Positions 17,638-28,159 of a DNA stretch of 64,000 bases are shown in pieces. Position numbers and translations under genes: made by a program. A model generated the notes under the pieces. The model did not search any database and was not told the origin of the DNA. It was given only the letters and a program-made list of their open reading frames with translations. The DNA is taken from the NCBI RefSeq assembly GCF_026016445.1, contig NZ_CP096147.1:2764501-2828500 (forward strand). Direction: 5' to 3'. The DNA comes from Cognatishimia activa. GTDB lineage: Bacteria > Pseudomonadota > Alphaproteobacteria > Rhodobacterales > Rhodobacteraceae. Position 1 is the first letter of the stretch; the number at the start of each line of letters is the position of its first letter.

Positions 17638-17744
17638 ACCCTGCGAAGCGTGGTGGCCAAAGGTCACCGCCATCAGGATCGGGGCGAGATGCCAAAACGG
17701 GTCTCGTCTCGTAAATATCGCCTTAAGTTAGAAGGGATCAAAAT

Positions 17745-19655
17745 ATGGGCAAAGTTATTGGTATCGACCTCGGTACAACAAACTCCTGCGTTGCCATCAT
17801 GGATGGCTCCCAAGCACGTGTGATCGAAAACGCGGAAGGTGCACGCACCACCCCGTCTATCGTCGCATTCACAGATGACGAGCGCCTCGTAGGCCAGCCG
17901 GCGAAACGCCAGGCCGTCACCAACCCAGAAAACACTGTCTTTGGCGTAAAGCGTCTGATCGGTCGTCGCTTTGACGATCCGGCTGTCGAAAAAGACAAGA
18001 AAATGGTGCCATTCGCCATCGTAAACGGCGGCAACGGCGACGCATGGGTGGAAGCACGCGGCGAGAAATACTCCCCGTCCCAAATCTCTGCTTTCACTCT
18101 GGGCAAAATGAAAGAAACCGCTGAGTCCTACCTCGGCGAAGAAGTCACTCAGGCGGTTATCACCGTTCCTGCGTACTTCAACGACGCGCAGCGTCAGGCA
18201 ACCAAAGACGCGGGTAAAATCGCGGGTCTGGAAGTTCTACGTATCATCAACGAACCAACTGCAGCGGCTCTGGCCTACGGTCTGGATAAAGAAGATACTC
18301 AAACCATCGCGGTTTATGACCTTGGTGGTGGTACCTTCGACGTGACCATCCTGGAAATCGACGACGGTCTGTTTGAAGTGAAATCCACCAACGGTGACAC
18401 CTTCCTCGGTGGTGAAGACTTCGACATGCGCATCGTGAACTACCTCGCAGATGAGTTCAAAAAAGAGCACGGCGTTGATCTGTCCAAAGACAAGATGGCC
18501 CTGCAGCGTCTGAAAGAAGCGGCAGAAAAAGCGAAGATCGAGCTGTCTTCTGCCTCCCAAACAGAGATCAACCAGCCGTTCATCTCTATGGGCAAGGACG
18601 GCGCGCCTCTGCACATGGTGCTGAAACTGACCCGCGCGAAACTGGAATCTCTGGTTTCTGACCTGATCAAGAACTCCATGAAGCCATGTGCGGCAGCGCT
18701 GAAAGACGCAGGTCTTTCCGCGTCTGACATCGACGAAGTTGTTCTGGTTGGTGGTCAAACCCGTATGCCGAAGGTCATCGAAGAAGTGACCAAATTCTTC
18801 GGCAAAGAGCCACACAAGGGTGTGAACCCTGATGAGGTTGTGGCGATGGGTGCTGCGATCCAGGCCGGTGTTCTGCAAGGCGACGTGAAAGACGTTGTTC
18901 TCTTGGACGTGACCCCACTGTCCCTGGGTATCGAAACTCTGGGTGGCGTGTTCACTCGTCTGATCGACCGCAATACAACGATCCCAACGAAGAAGTCTCA
19001 GACTTTCTCGACTGCGGAAGACAACCAAAACGCTGTGACCCTGCGTGTATTCCAGGGTGAGCGCGAAATGGCTGCGGACAACAAGATCCTTGGCCAGTTC
19101 AACCTGGAAGACATCCCGCCGGCACCACGCGGCATGCCTCAGATCGAAGTGACCTTCGACATCGACGCAAACGGCATCGTATCCGTTGGCGCGAAGGACA
19201 AAGGTACCGGCAAAGAGCAGTCGATCACGATCCAAGCGTCTGGCGGTCTGTCTGACGAGGACATCGAAGCAATGGTTCAAGACGCGGAAGCAAACGCTGA
19301 AGCGGATAAAGAGCGCAAAGAGCTGGTGGAAGCACGCAACCAGGCGGAAAGCCTCATTCACTCGACTGAAAAGTCCATGGAAGAGCATTCCGACAAGGTT
19401 GACCCAACCACTATCGAAGCGATCGAACTGGCAATCGCAGCTCTGAAAGACGATCTGGAAGACGAAAAAGCGTCTGCTGACAAGATCAAGTCTGGTGTTC
19501 AGAACGTCACTGAAGCGGCAATGAAACTGGGCGAAGCGATCTACAAAGCGCAAGCTGATGAAGCTGGTGATGAGCCAGAGGCCGCTGACGCGAGCCCAGC
19601 AGATGACGATATCGTCGATGCTGACTTCGAAGATCTGGATGGCGACAAGCGCTAA
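17745..19655 (+). CDS. dnaK: Molecular chaperone DnaK (Hsp70)
   Basis: A full-length 636-residue Hsp70. The ATPase domain (1-385) shows [27 protein letters not shown] and the linker [16 protein letters not shown]. Then come the substrate-binding beta domain and the alpha lid, ending in the acidic [17 protein letters not shown]. It binds exposed hydrophobic peptides and cycles with DnaJ and GrpE. Codon use is strikingly uniform, as in highly expressed genes. GAAGGG precedes the ATG. dnaJ follows after 77 bp that include a stem-loop. Confidence 0.99.
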   Translation: MGKVIGIDLGTTNSCVAIMDGSQARVIENAEGARTTPSIVAFTDDERLVGQPAKRQAVTNPENTVFGVKRLIGRRFDDPAVEKDKKMVPFAIVNGGNGDAWVEARGEKYSPSQISAFTLGKMKETAESYLGEEVTQAVITVPAYFNDAQRQATKDAGKIAGLEVLRIINEPTAAALAYGLDKEDTQTIAVYDLGGGTFDVTILEIDDGLFEVKSTNGDTFLGGEDFDMRIVNYLADEFKKEHGVDLSKDKMALQRLKEAAEKAKIELSSASQTEINQPFISMGKDGAPLHMVLKLTRAKLESLVSDLIKNSMKPCAAALKDAGLSASDIDEVVLVGGQTRMPKVIEEVTKFFGKEPHKGVNPDEVVAMGAAIQAGVLQGDVKDVVLLDVTPLSLGIETLGGVFTRLIDRNTTIPTKKSQTFSTAEDNQNAVTLRVFQGEREMAADNKILGQFNLEDIPPAPRGMPQIEVTFDIDANGIVSVGAKDKGTGKEQSITIQASGGLSDEDIEAMVQDAEANAEADKERKELVEARNQAESLIHSTEKSMEEHSDKVDPTTIEAIELAIAALKDDLEDEKASADKIKSGVQNVTEAAMKLGEAIYKAQADEAGDEPEAADASPADDDIVDADFEDLDGDKR

Positions 19656-19679
19656 TCGCGCGGTCGGACCCTGATTTAT

Positions 19680-19704
19680 GGGCCGGTCCACCATGGATCG
19701 GCCC
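19680..19704 (+). terminator. Stem-loop between dnaK and dnaJ
   Basis: GGGCCG-GTCC pairs with GGAT-CGGCCC around an ACCAT loop (10 bp, one G-T pair). Only TTATCATT follows, so termination should be partial. Such an intercistronic hairpin would let dnaK mRNA exceed dnaJ mRNA. Confidence 0.5.
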
Positions 19705-19732
19705 TTATCATTCCGGCTCAGAGGAGTAACCC

Positions 19733-20875
19733 ATGGCAAAACGCGACTACTACGACGTGCTGGGTGTGGGCAAAGGCGCCTCTGCGGACGAAATCAAAAA
19801 AGGCTATCGCAAGAAGGCCAAAGAATTTCACCCGGACCGCAACGCCGACAATCCAGACGCCGAAGCCAAGTTCAAAGAAGCCAACGAAGCCTATGAGGTT
19901 CTGAAAGACGCCGACAAGAAAGCAGCCTACGACCAATATGGTCATGCAGCTTTCGAAAACGGCATGGGCGGTGGCGGCGCAGGCCGAGGCCATCCAGGCG
20001 GTGATTTTTCATCCGCCTTCTCTGATGTGTTCGACGATCTATTTGGTGACTTTATGGGCGGCGGTCGCGGTGGCGGACGCCAACGCGCAGCGCGCGGCTC
20101 TGATCTGCGTTACAACCTGCGTGTCACACTGGAAGAAGCCTATTCCGGGCTGCAGAAAACCATTCAGGTGCCAACCTCCGTATCTTGCGGAGAATGTAAC
20201 GGAACCGGCGCCGAGGGCGGAGCTGAACCAACCACATGCCCAACCTGTTCTGGCATGGGTAAAGTCCGTGCGCAGCAAGGCTTCTTCACCGTTGAACGCA
20301 CCTGTCCAACCTGTAATGGCCTTGGTCAGATCATCAAAAACCCATGTCGCGCCTGTGGTGGCGTAGGCCGTGTCGAGAAAGACCGCTCACTGGCGGTGAA
20401 CATCCCTGCGGGTGTTGAAACTGGCACGCGCATTCGTCTGGCTGGCGAAGGTGAAGCGGGTCTGCGTGGCGGGCCTACCGGTGATCTTTACATCTTCATC
20501 GAAGTGACCAAACACAAGATATTTGAACGTGAAGGCACCAACCTCTTCTGCCGCGTACCGGTCTCTATGACCGCAGCGGCGCTGGGTGGCGATATCGAAG
20601 TACCAACCATTGACGGCGGGCGCAGCCGGGTGAAAATCCCGTCAGGCAGTCAATCTGGTCGTCAGATGCGCCTGCGCTCCAAAGGCATGCCAGCTCTGCG
20701 TGGCACGGGCCAAGGCGACATGTTCATTGAACTTGCGGTGGAAACGCCTGTGAATCTCACGAGCCGACAAAAAGAACTGCTGAAAGAGTTCGACGAGCTC
20801 TCAGAGGACAACAGTCCCGAAAGCAGCAGTTTCTTTAAATCGGTCAAGGGCTTCTGGGATTCGATGAAATCCTAA
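19733..20875 (+). CDS. dnaJ: Chaperone protein DnaJ (Hsp40)
   Basis: A type-I Hsp40 of 380 residues: J domain (1-70) with FHPDRN, Gly/Phe-rich linker (about 75-120), four zinc-finger repeats [32 protein letters not shown] (about 145-210), then the C-terminal substrate-binding domains. It delivers clients to DnaK and stimulates its ATPase. GAGGAG before ATG is a strong ribosome-binding site. Followed by a terminator. Confidence 0.99.
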   Translation: MAKRDYYDVLGVGKGASADEIKKGYRKKAKEFHPDRNADNPDAEAKFKEANEAYEVLKDADKKAAYDQYGHAAFENGMGGGGAGRGHPGGDFSSAFSDVFDDLFGDFMGGGRGGGRQRAARGSDLRYNLRVTLEEAYSGLQKTIQVPTSVSCGECNGTGAEGGAEPTTCPTCSGMGKVRAQQGFFTVERTCPTCNGLGQIIKNPCRACGGVGRVEKDRSLAVNIPAGVETGTRIRLAGEGEAGLRGGPTGDLYIFIEVTKHKIFEREGTNLFCRVPVSMTAAALGGDIEVPTIDGGRSRVKIPSGSQSGRQMRLRSKGMPALRGTGQGDMFIELAVETPVNLTSRQKELLKEFDELSEDNSPESSSFFKSVKGFWDSMKS

Positions 20876-20898
20876 GTCAGCCAAAAGATCTTGAATTG

Positions 20899-20923
20899 GG
20901 CGCGTCTTCGGGCGCGCCTTTTT
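20899..20923 (+). terminator. Rho-independent terminator of dnaK-dnaJ
   Basis: GGCGCG pairs with CGCGCC across a short loop and is followed directly by TTTTT. It lies 24 bases after the dnaJ stop. Confidence 0.85.
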
Positions 20924-20978
20924 CATTGTGTTTCCCACGCCTTTACCAAATCCTAACTTTGATTTCTGAGTTTTGGGT

Positions 20979-21731
20979 ATGCCTCAGCGTAGCCAACTCG
21001 AAGAGCAATCGCTCCCCATGTTTCAAAGCCCGCAACCGGTGCCAAAAGGGGGTCGGCTCCCTTCGTACATCAAAGATCATCGAAAGCGCCTTCGAGATCG
21101 TTTTATCAAAGGCGGTGCAAGCGCCCTGCCCGATTACGAACTCTTGGAACTGGTTCTCTTTCGCGCCATCCCCAGACAAGATGTGAAACCCCTCGCGCGT
21201 CGCCTGTTGGATCGGTTTGGCAATTTCAATGGCGTGATTACCGCGCCAATCTCGCGTCTGAAGGAATCCTACGGTGTAGGAGATGCTGTGATATGCGAGC
21301 TGAAAATCGTTGAGGCAGCAGCACAGCGGTTGGCGCAATCGAAGGTGCTGAACAAGCGGGTGATCAGCTCTTGGGATGCGCTATTGGATTATTGTCAAAC
21401 AAGCATGGCGCATCTGGACACGGAACAATTTCGCATCTTGTTTCTTGATACTAAAAACACTCTGATCGCTGACGAATTGCTGGCACGCGGCACAGTTGAT
21501 CATGTGCCAGTCTATCCGCGCGAAGTTATGAAACGCGCCCTAGAGGTAAACGCAAGCGCTCTGATCTTGGTTCATAATCACCCCTCGGGTGACCCCACCC
21601 CATCACGTGCCGACGTGGAAATGACGATGCAAATTCAAGAGGCTTGCTCAGTCATGTCGATCACCCTGCATGATCACTTGATAATCGGGCAATCAAAGCA
21701 TCTGAGCTTCCGCTCCGAACAACTGCTCTGA
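20979..21731 (+). CDS. radC: RadC family JAB-domain protein
   Basis: The 250-residue protein has an N-terminal helix-hairpin-helix-like region (RLRDRFIKGGASALPDYELLELVLF) and a C-terminal JAB/MPN domain whose metal-binding motif is HNHPSGDPTPSRAD. The molecular activity of RadC is unsettled; the repair role first proposed has been doubted. The ATG at 20979 is used, but a TTG two codons upstream is possible and neither has a clear ribosome-binding site. It ends 1 bp from the convergent PstS/OmpA gene. Confidence 0.9.
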   Translation: MPQRSQLEEQSLPMFQSPQPVPKGGRLPSYIKDHRKRLRDRFIKGGASALPDYELLELVLFRAIPRQDVKPLARRLLDRFGNFNGVITAPISRLKESYGVGDAVICELKIVEAAAQRLAQSKVLNKRVISSWDALLDYCQTSMAHLDTEQFRILFLDTKNTLIADELLARGTVDHVPVYPREVMKRALEVNASALILVHNHPSGDPTPSRADVEMTMQIQEACSVMSITLHDHLIIGQSKHLSFRSEQLL

Positions 21732-21732
21732 A

Positions 21733-23286
21733 CTAACGCAGCCAGACCTCGACGCGGCGGTTCACCTGTCGACCCCAAGCGCTTTCATCACAGGCCATCG
21801 GGAGCGCCTCTCCATAGCCCTCAACAGCGATCTCAAGCTTGCTCAGGTCAGCGGTCTCCGCAGCTGACAGCACTGCATTACGCACTGACTCCGCGCGACG
21901 TAGCGCGATGCTACGGTTGGCATCTGCAGAGCCCTCTCCGTCGCTGAATCCCACAAAGACCAACTCTCGCCCGTCATAGGTGCCTAGCTCCAAGGCGCGA
22001 GCCAATTGTTGCGCGTTGGATTGTGACTGCGGGTCCAAGGCGGAGACTCCCGGGCGGAAGCGGAAAGTTGTGGTTAGACGGTCATGATTGCCAAGCCGAT
22101 TCACGATGGCCTGTACATCTGCCAAGGGCACCGATTTCTCGGCCTGAGCAATAGCATTTGCGAAACGCTCACCCTGCAAGGCGATCGAGATCTCCTCCGG
22201 GGACTGATCAACGAATCCTGCCCGGCGGATCACAATCTGGGCGGCTGGACCGCGTGTATAGGTCAGAAAATCGCGTGCCATTTTGGGCAGGCGTCGTGCG
22301 GGCAGATAGAGGAACATCGGTGCCGTCAGGGGGTAGTCCTCTGTCTTGATTCCGCGCCTTGTTGCGTGCACGGCAAACCCGCAGCCCCCAGCCAGTGGCA
22401 TGCGCATCGCCGAGCCGGAACTGGCGTAGGTCGCAATCCCAATCGCAAAGGGGTCGCGCTGCACCGCGCTGACCAAAGCGGCCATTTGGGTATGGAACTG
22501 TGTGGTCTCGCTGATTTCTTTTCCAGAGGGTGCCAGCAACCTATCTTCGATGGCCTGCAAAAGACCGGAATTCTGTTGAGGGGCATGCAGGGTGATTGGC
22601 GCATCAGGCCCACCAAGCGCCTGCCAATTGTCAATCTCTCCCGCGAAGACACGTGCCAGTTCAGAGGCCGTCACCCGGTCAACTGGATTACCAGGTGCCA
22701 CGACGGGCACAAGCGCATTCAGAGCAAGAACACGGCTGCGGTTTTTACCCCGCATATTGCCCAGCCCCGCTTCAAAACCGCGCTGCGCTTCATCCTCGCG
22801 AATTTCACGCAAGGACATGACGATATCAGCTTCATCTGCAAGCAGGTCGGCAAATCCTTCGTCTGTGGTCGAGGCGCTAAAGGTGAACCGGGCCAAGTCT
22901 GTGCTGGTTTGCGCATCACCCAGAACATAGGTGAAATTCGCTGTATCCTCGATTTCACGGGCAACCGAGTAGCCATTTCGTAGGGCAAAACCATCCAGCA
23001 GAGCTGGCATCAAAATCTCTGCCATTCCCGCAGCCCCAGCGATTGTGATCTCAGCAACAAAATCTGTCAGGTTCGGGCAGGCTGGACCGTCACAGGTGAC
23101 GCCGGAGCCATCAACTGTCAGTTCTCCATAAACCGTTTCAACGCGGTAGAATTCCCCGTCGAACCCCAAAAGCGTACCGGAGATCTCAACCGCACCATCA
23201 GGTGAAGTCAGGGTGATATCCTGCGCAGAGACAGAGGTGCCAAAAATAGAAAGTGCGGCGATACACGCCGCACGCAAAATTGTCAT
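21733..23286 (-). CDS. PstS-like substrate-binding domain fused to an OmpA-type domain
   Basis: A 517-residue exported protein with signal peptide MTILRAACIAALSIFGTSVSAQ. Residues about 70-340 resemble a phosphate/PstS-type periplasmic binding domain (AEILMPALLDGFA, ELARVFAGEIDNWQALGG, GIATYASSGSA). The last 115 residues are an OmpA peptidoglycan-binding domain (LVFVGFSDGEGSADANRSIALRRAESVR ending NRRVEVWLR; the run is from 22000 back to 21733). The combination suggests a peptidoglycan-tethered periplasmic sensor or scavenger rather than a classical transporter subunit; no pst permease is nearby. The downstream terminus touches radC. Confidence 0.85.
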   Translation of the reverse strand: MTILRAACIAALSIFGTSVSAQDITLTSPDGAVEISGTLLGFDGEFYRVETVYGELTVDGSGVTCDGPACPNLTDFVAEITIAGAAGMAEILMPALLDGFALRNGYSVAREIEDTANFTYVLGDAQTSTDLARFTFSASTTDEGFADLLADEADIVMSLREIREDEAQRGFEAGLGNMRGKNRSRVLALNALVPVVAPGNPVDRVTASELARVFAGEIDNWQALGGPDAPITLHAPQQNSGLLQAIEDRLLAPSGKEISETTQFHTQMAALVSAVQRDPFAIGIATYASSGSAMRMPLAGGCGFAVHATRRGIKTEDYPLTAPMFLYLPARRLPKMARDFLTYTRGPAAQIVIRRAGFVDQSPEEISIALQGERFANAIAQAEKSVPLADVQAIVNRLGNHDRLTTTFRFRPGVSALDPQSQSNAQQLARALELGTYDGRELVFVGFSDGEGSADANRSIALRRAESVRNAVLSAAETADLSKLEIAVEGYGEALPMACDESAWGRQVNRRVEVWLR

Positions 23287-23306
23287 AATGGGACCCTGCG
23301 CTGCGC

Positions 23307-24323
23307 TTAATTATTGCGCGCGATTGTCAGGTCTTCGAGCAGGTTTTTCAACACCAGAAAATCACCTGTCGCACCACATTCTGGCATTGCAATCTCAAAC
23401 CGATTGGTGGCGATGTCGCCGCCAGCATGAATTTGCATTGTATCCGCCGCGATTGCGCGATTGCAGTTAGCGCCATTGACCTCTGCTTCCACAGAAAGCA
23501 CGACATTGCCATCACGGCTCGGGTTGCCAATTGGGAAGGTGTAAACATCTGCCATACGCGAAATCTCGCTATCGCCAGCCCCCATACGCATCATGAAGCC
23601 ACCGTCACCACCAACAACAGCGGTCAAATCGCGCGGGTTGCCAAACCAGACGTGCCCGTCGGTGTCATAGTCGGCTTCAAATTCCAAAGCATGGATTTGC
23701 AATCCAGTTTCGCCTGCCCATTGGAGCGCAACGCGATCATAGAACACGATAGAGGAGACCAAAGTTTCCGCGAAGACTTCGCTGCCATTTGGAAAAGACA
23801 CACCAAATTCTGCCAGTTCATCAAAGGCAGGCACTGTGATGTCCAACACTCCGCTATCACTCAGAACCTCATGAAACTTAAGACCTTCATGTGAAATCGC
23901 GATCCGTGCATTCGGCATGCAGGTCGCCTCGATGTGAAGGTTCACCAAAGCTGCGACTGTTGCTTCTGCCTCGACACGAATATCGCAGCCCAGCACAGGT
24001 GCGGGCTCTTCGCGCGGCAAGGCAGCGATGGGTGTGTCTTCAGATAATGTCAGAGCCACTGGCTGCACCGGAAGAGATGCTTCGGGCTCGGCAGGTACCT
24101 TGGGCAAGAACTGCCCTGTCAAACCCAAAGAAGAGGCAATCTGAATCGACGCTTCAGATGGTACAGCAAGCTTTTTCACCTTTTCCGGCTGCACACTGGC
24201 GGCTTCTGTTGGCGTCCCGCTCTGCAAGAAAAATCCCACTACGGCAGCTGACGCAGCTGTCCCCGCGATCAAAGCCAATTTACCGGACCGACCAGACAAT
24301 TTGATAAGTTTGAACGGAACCAT
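23307..24323 (-). CDS. Unknown membrane-anchored periplasmic protein next to secA
   Basis: 338 residues with one N-terminal membrane segment (about 14-32, GKLALIAGTAASAAVVGFFL), a Pro/Ala/Glu-rich linker, then a beta-rich periplasmic domain from about residue 108 (CDIRVEAEATVAALVNLHI). Homologues in this order are sometimes labelled translocase, probably only because secA is adjacent. GGAGGG 8 bases before ATG is strong. The PstS/OmpA gene starts 20 bp after its stop, so the two are likely co-transcribed and may work together. No function is assigned. Confidence 0.75.
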   Translation of the reverse strand: MVPFKLIKLSGRSGKLALIAGTAASAAVVGFFLQSGTPTEAASVQPEKVKKLAVPSEASIQIASSLGLTGQFLPKVPAEPEASLPVQPVALTLSEDTPIAALPREEPAPVLGCDIRVEAEATVAALVNLHIEATCMPNARIAISHEGLKFHEVLSDSGVLDITVPAFDELAEFGVSFPNGSEVFAETLVSSIVFYDRVALQWAGETGLQIHALEFEADYDTDGHVWFGNPRDLTAVVGGDGGFMMRMGAGDSEISRMADVYTFPIGNPSRDGNVVLSVEAEVNGANCNRAIAADTMQIHAGGDIATNRFEIAMPECGATGDFLVLKNLLEDLTIARNN

Positions 24324-24370
24324 CTGAGATCCCTCCTACTCGCAATAACTCATCCTGCAAGCTGGACAGC

Positions 24371-24397
24371 AAAAAGGGCGCCGCTGTGGCGCCCTTT
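24371..24397 (-). terminator. Rho-independent terminator of secA
   Basis: A perfect 10-bp stem AAAGGGCGCC/GGCGCCCTTT with a 5-base loop; on the minus strand it is followed by further T residues (CCCTTTTTGC). It lies just beyond the secA stop codon. Confidence 0.85.
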
Positions 24398-24426
24398 GGG
24401 TGTTTCTCAGACGATTCCTTGCCGGT

Positions 24427-27123
24427 TCAGGACAGTTTGCCATGGCAATGTTTGAACTTTTTACCGGAGCCACATGGGCAGAGATCATTGCGTCCTGGAT
24501 TACCCCATGTGCTTGGGTCGTCTTCATTGAAGCCTTCAACCAACGGCGTGCGGTTTGCTTTTTCGGCAGCCTCTGCCTGCGCCTGCATCGCCGCGGCCTG
24601 CTGCGCCTGGACCTGTGCAATCATTGCCTTTTGTTCTTCCTCTGTCAGAGGACGAATTTGGCTCAGATTGCGGGTCACATCGGTTCGCAGCCCATCCAGC
24701 ATGCCTTCAAACAGTTGGAAGGCTTCGGACTTGTATTCATTGAGCGGGTCACGCTGCGCATAGCCGCGGAAGCCCACAACAGAGCGCAGGTGTTCCAACG
24801 TCAGCAAGTGTTCACGCCATTTACGATCGATGATCTGAAGCAAAAGCTGCTTTTCGATGCCACGCAGTTGCTCTGGGCCGAACTGTGCCGCTTTTTGCGC
24901 CATGTGCTCGTCAGCCGCATTCTCCAGACGTTCGATGATGTCTTCATCATCCACGCCCTCTTCCTGAGCCCATTCCATCACCGGCACATCAATGCCCAGC
25001 TGTTCAATGGTGGCTGCATAAAGACCTTCGGTGTTCCATTGATCGGCATAGGATTTCGGCGGCATATATTCATCCACCAGATCACCGATCACCTCATGGC
25101 GCATGTCCTGAACGATTTCAGACAGGTCCTCGGCTTCCATGATCTCGCGACGTTGGGAGAAGATCACTTTCCGCTGATCGTTCATAACGTCATCGAATTT
25201 CAGAAGCTGTTTCCGAATGTCAAAGTTACGGCCTTCGACCTTCGCCTGTGCGCGTTCGAGCGATTTGTTGACCCAAGGGTGCACAATCGCTTCGCCTTCT
25301 TTCATACCCAGAGTGGACAGAACCTTGTCCAGACGATCCGAGCCAAAGATACGCATCAGGTCGTCTTCCAAAGACAGGAAGAAAGCAGAACGACCCGGGT
25401 CACCCTGACGGCCAGAACGACCGCGCAGCTGGTTGTCGATACGGCGGCTTTCGTGACGTTCTGTTGCCAGAACAAATAGACCACCCGCAGCCTTAACTGC
25501 GTCCTCGTCGGCCTTGTGGCCCTCTTCGATCTTGGCGCGAATTTCATCTGGGTTCGCTTCAGGATCCGCCGCGATGGCTTCCATGATTTTGAACTCAACG
25601 TTGCCGCCGAGTTTGATGTCAGTACCGCGGCCCGCCATGTTGGTCGCGATGGTCACCGCACCCAGCTTACCGGCGTCAGCAACGATTTGCGCTTCCTGCT
25701 CGTGCTGGCGCGCGTTCAGAACGTTGTGTTTGATGCCGGCGTTGTTCAGCAGATCAGACAGCAGCTCGGATTTTTCAATCGATGTTGTACCAACAAGAGT
25801 CGGCTGCCCCTTGGCGGAGGCCTCTTTGATGGTCTCAACGATGGCGTTGTATTTTTCCTGAGCGGTCCGGTAGACTGCGTCGTCGTCATCCACGCGTGCC
25901 ACTGGTCGGTTGGTTGGAACTTCAACCACACCAAGCCTATAGATTTCGTGGAATTCTTCCGCCTCAGTCAGAGCAGTACCGGTCATGCCGCCCAGCTTGT
26001 CGTAGAGACGGAAATAGTTCTGGAAAGTCACCTGCGCCAGCGTCACGTTTTCAGGTTTGATCGACACGTTTTCCTTCGCCTCAATCGCTTGATGCAGGCC
26101 TTCGGACAGACGACGACCTGACATCATGCGACCGGTGAATTCGTCGATCAGCACAACCTCGTCACCGCGTACAATGTAGTCCTTGTCTTTGGTGAAAAGC
26201 TTGTGCGCCCGCAGACCTTGGTTCACGTGGTGCACGATGGAAGTACTTTCTGGATCATAAAGCGATTGACCCTCTGGCAAGATGCCACGCGCCAGAAGCT
26301 GCTCTTCCAGCCAGTCGTTGCCTTCGTCCGTAAAGGACACGTTACGTGTCTTTTCGTCCAAGGTGTAATGTTCGTCGCTAATCTCCGGGATCACTTGATC
26401 GACGGACATGTAAAGCTCTGTACGGTCTTCGGCAGGGCCGGAAATAATCAGCGGGGTCCGCGCTTCGTCGATGAGGATCGAGTCAACTTCGTCGACGATG
26501 GCAAAGTAATGATCACGCTGCGCAAGGTCTTTCAGCTCGGACTTCATGTTGTCGCGCAGATAGTCAAAGCCAAGTTCGTTGTTGGTCGCATAAGTGATGT
26601 CACACTTGTATGCGGCCTTCTTTTCGTCCTCAGGCTGTTGAGGGTAGATCACACCAGTGGTCATGCCAAGGGCGCCGTAGACTTTGCTCATCCATTCCGC
26701 GTCACGGCGGGCGAGGTAGTCGTTCACGGTCACGATGTGGACTCCGCGGCCTGTCAGGGCGTTCAGGTAGGCTGGGAAGGTCGCCACAAGGGTTTTACCT
26801 TCACCGGTTTTCATTTCAGAGATATTGCCTTCGTGCAGGAAGATGCCGCCCAGCAGCTGGGTATCAAAAGCTCGCAGACCCAGAGCGCGTTTCGCTGCTT
26901 CACGGCAGTTGGCAAAAGCTTCGGGCAGGATCGCGTCCAGCGCTTCACCATCTGCCACACGTTTACGGAACTCTTCGGTTTTATTGATCAGCTGCTCGTC
27001 GCTTAGTTTCTCAAACTCAGCTTCCAGCGCATTGATCTTTTCGACAGTCGAACGGGTTGCCTTGATCTTACGGTCGTTCGGCGTTCCGAAGACCATTTTC
27101 GTCAATTTACCAAAACCCAACAT
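24427..27123 (-). CDS. secA: Preprotein translocase ATPase SecA
   Basis: An 898-residue SecA: nucleotide-binding motif [28 protein letters not shown], the helicase motifs GTTSIEKSE and [13 protein letters not shown], the preprotein and scaffold domains, and a C-terminal zinc motif [14 protein letters not shown] that binds SecB/ribosome. It drives secretion through SecYEG. I set the start at 27123 ([13 protein letters not shown]), with GAAGGA before it; an upstream in-frame ATG at 27189 lacks a ribosome-binding site and family support. Confidence 0.98.
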   Translation of the reverse strand: MLGFGKLTKMVFGTPNDRKIKATRSTVEKINALEAEFEKLSDEQLINKTEEFRKRVADGEALDAILPEAFANCREAAKRALGLRAFDTQLLGGIFLHEGNISEMKTGEGKTLVATFPAYLNALTGRGVHIVTVNDYLARRDAEWMSKVYGALGMTTGVIYPQQPEDEKKAAYKCDITYATNNELGFDYLRDNMKSELKDLAQRDHYFAIVDEVDSILIDEARTPLIISGPAEDRTELYMSVDQVIPEISDEHYTLDEKTRNVSFTDEGNDWLEEQLLARGILPEGQSLYDPESTSIVHHVNQGLRAHKLFTKDKDYIVRGDEVVLIDEFTGRMMSGRRLSEGLHQAIEAKENVSIKPENVTLAQVTFQNYFRLYDKLGGMTGTALTEAEEFHEIYRLGVVEVPTNRPVARVDDDDAVYRTAQEKYNAIVETIKEASAKGQPTLVGTTSIEKSELLSDLLNNAGIKHNVLNARQHEQEAQIVADAGKLGAVTIATNMAGRGTDIKLGGNVEFKIMEAIAADPEANPDEIRAKIEEGHKADEDAVKAAGGLFVLATERHESRRIDNQLRGRSGRQGDPGRSAFFLSLEDDLMRIFGSDRLDKVLSTLGMKEGEAIVHPWVNKSLERAQAKVEGRNFDIRKQLLKFDDVMNDQRKVIFSQRREIMEAEDLSEIVQDMRHEVIGDLVDEYMPPKSYADQWNTEGLYAATIEQLGIDVPVMEWAQEEGVDDEDIIERLENAADEHMAQKAAQFGPEQLRGIEKQLLLQIIDRKWREHLLTLEHLRSVVGFRGYAQRDPLNEYKSEAFQLFEGMLDGLRTDVTRNLSQIRPLTEEEQKAMIAQVQAQQAAAMQAQAEAAEKANRTPLVEGFNEDDPSTWGNPGRNDLCPCGSGKKFKHCHGKLS

Positions 27124-27227
27124 GTTCGCTTGTCCTTCGTTGACAATTTCTTGCGCCGCAAATGCTTGCCCGTTCTGCGCCCTGCTCATACAAACGGGGC
27201 AAAGGTTTCTTGCGACGGCCTCAAGGC

Positions 27228-27256
27228 GATGTAAGGGGCCAGTTATACAGTGTCAA
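27228..27256 (-). promoter_or_regulatory. Candidate promoter of secA
   Basis: On the minus strand a perfect TTGACA (27256-27251) is followed 17 bp later by TACATC. The -10 element is degenerate, as is common in this class, so the call rests mainly on the -35 element. It would give a leader of about 100 nt. Confidence 0.4.
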
Positions 27257-27306
27257 CGTCGCCAGCCAGTGCGGCCCCCTGTCGGGGTAAAACCAAGGAC
27301 GAAACG

Positions 27307-28158
27307 ATGTCAAAAACCCTCAATTTTCTGCGTAGCTCCGCTGTAGCGCTTCTGCTCGCGACACCAGCCATTGCAGACGATTCGCCCAATGCTGCCACGG
27401 TTGTTGCGACGGTGAATGGAAATGACATCACTCTCGGTCAGATGATCGCACTGCGATCTAGCCTAGACCCTCAATATCAATCACTTCCTGATGACGTTTT
27501 GTTCAACGGCATTCTCGATCAACTGGTACAGCAGTCTTTGCTGGCAAGCACCTTTGAAGGGGACACCCCCAAGCGCGTAGAGCTGAATCTTGCAAACCAA
27601 CGCATCAGTCTACTGGCCGCTGATGTCCTGGAGACTCTCATCGCGGAAAAAGTGGACGAAGCCGCTATCGAAGCCGCTTACTTGGAGCGCTTTGCTGACT
27701 TCGAGGGCGCTCGTGAATACAATGCCTCCCACATTCTGGTGGAGACCGAAGAAGAAGCGAAAGCCATCGCGGAAGACGTGCGTGGCGGTGCAGACTTCGC
27801 GGCAACTGCAAAAGAGAAGTCCACTGGTCCTTCTGGTCCAAATGGAGGGCAACTTGGTTGGTTTGGCCCCGGTCAGATGGTTGCTCCATTTGAAGCCGCA
27901 GTTGAAACATTGGAAGTGGGACAGGTCTCTGATCCTGTTCAGACACAGTTTGGCTGGCATGTGATTATACTGAACGATACTCGGACGCAGGAAGCTCCTG
28001 CTTTGGCCGAGGTTCGCCAAGAAATCACCGGCGAAGTTCAGCGCCAAGTCATCGATGCCGAGATCGCGCGCGTTCGCAAAGCAGGTGACGTTGATACAAG
28101 TGGCAGCGAGGGTATCGACCCTGCCATTCTGAAACAAGACGACTTGCTGGAGAACTAA
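27307..28158 (+). CDS. Periplasmic parvulin-type peptidylprolyl isomerase
   Basis: 283 residues with signal peptide (MSKTLNFLRSSAVALLLATPAIA). A SurA-like N-terminal helical part precedes one parvulin domain (about 135-230: YNASHILVETEEEAKAIAED, GPNGGQLGWFGPGQMVAPFE, QTQFGWHVIILND). It assists folding of exported proteins. AAGGA before ATG 27307 sets the start. argJ starts two bases after its stop, so they are co-transcribed; secA diverges from it. Confidence 0.92.
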   Translation: MSKTLNFLRSSAVALLLATPAIADDSPNAATVVATVNGNDITLGQMIALRSSLDPQYQSLPDDVLFNGILDQLVQQSLLASTFEGDTPKRVELNLANQRISLLAADVLETLIAEKVDEAAIEAAYLERFADFEGAREYNASHILVETEEEAKAIAEDVRGGADFAATAKEKSTGPSGPNGGQLGWFGPGQMVAPFEAAVETLEVGQVSDPVQTQFGWHVIILNDTRTQEAPALAEVRQEITGEVQRQVIDAEIARVRKAGDVDTSGSEGIDPAILKQDDLLEN

Positions 28159-28159
28159 G

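Noticed and set aside
18237..19739. 500-codon frame antisense to dnaK
   Set aside because: Mirror of the strongly biased dnaK codon pattern, a known source of spurious annotation.
24400..27006. Several long open frames antisense to secA
   Set aside because: Shadow frames of a conserved gene; no motifs, ribosome-binding sites or family-like composition.
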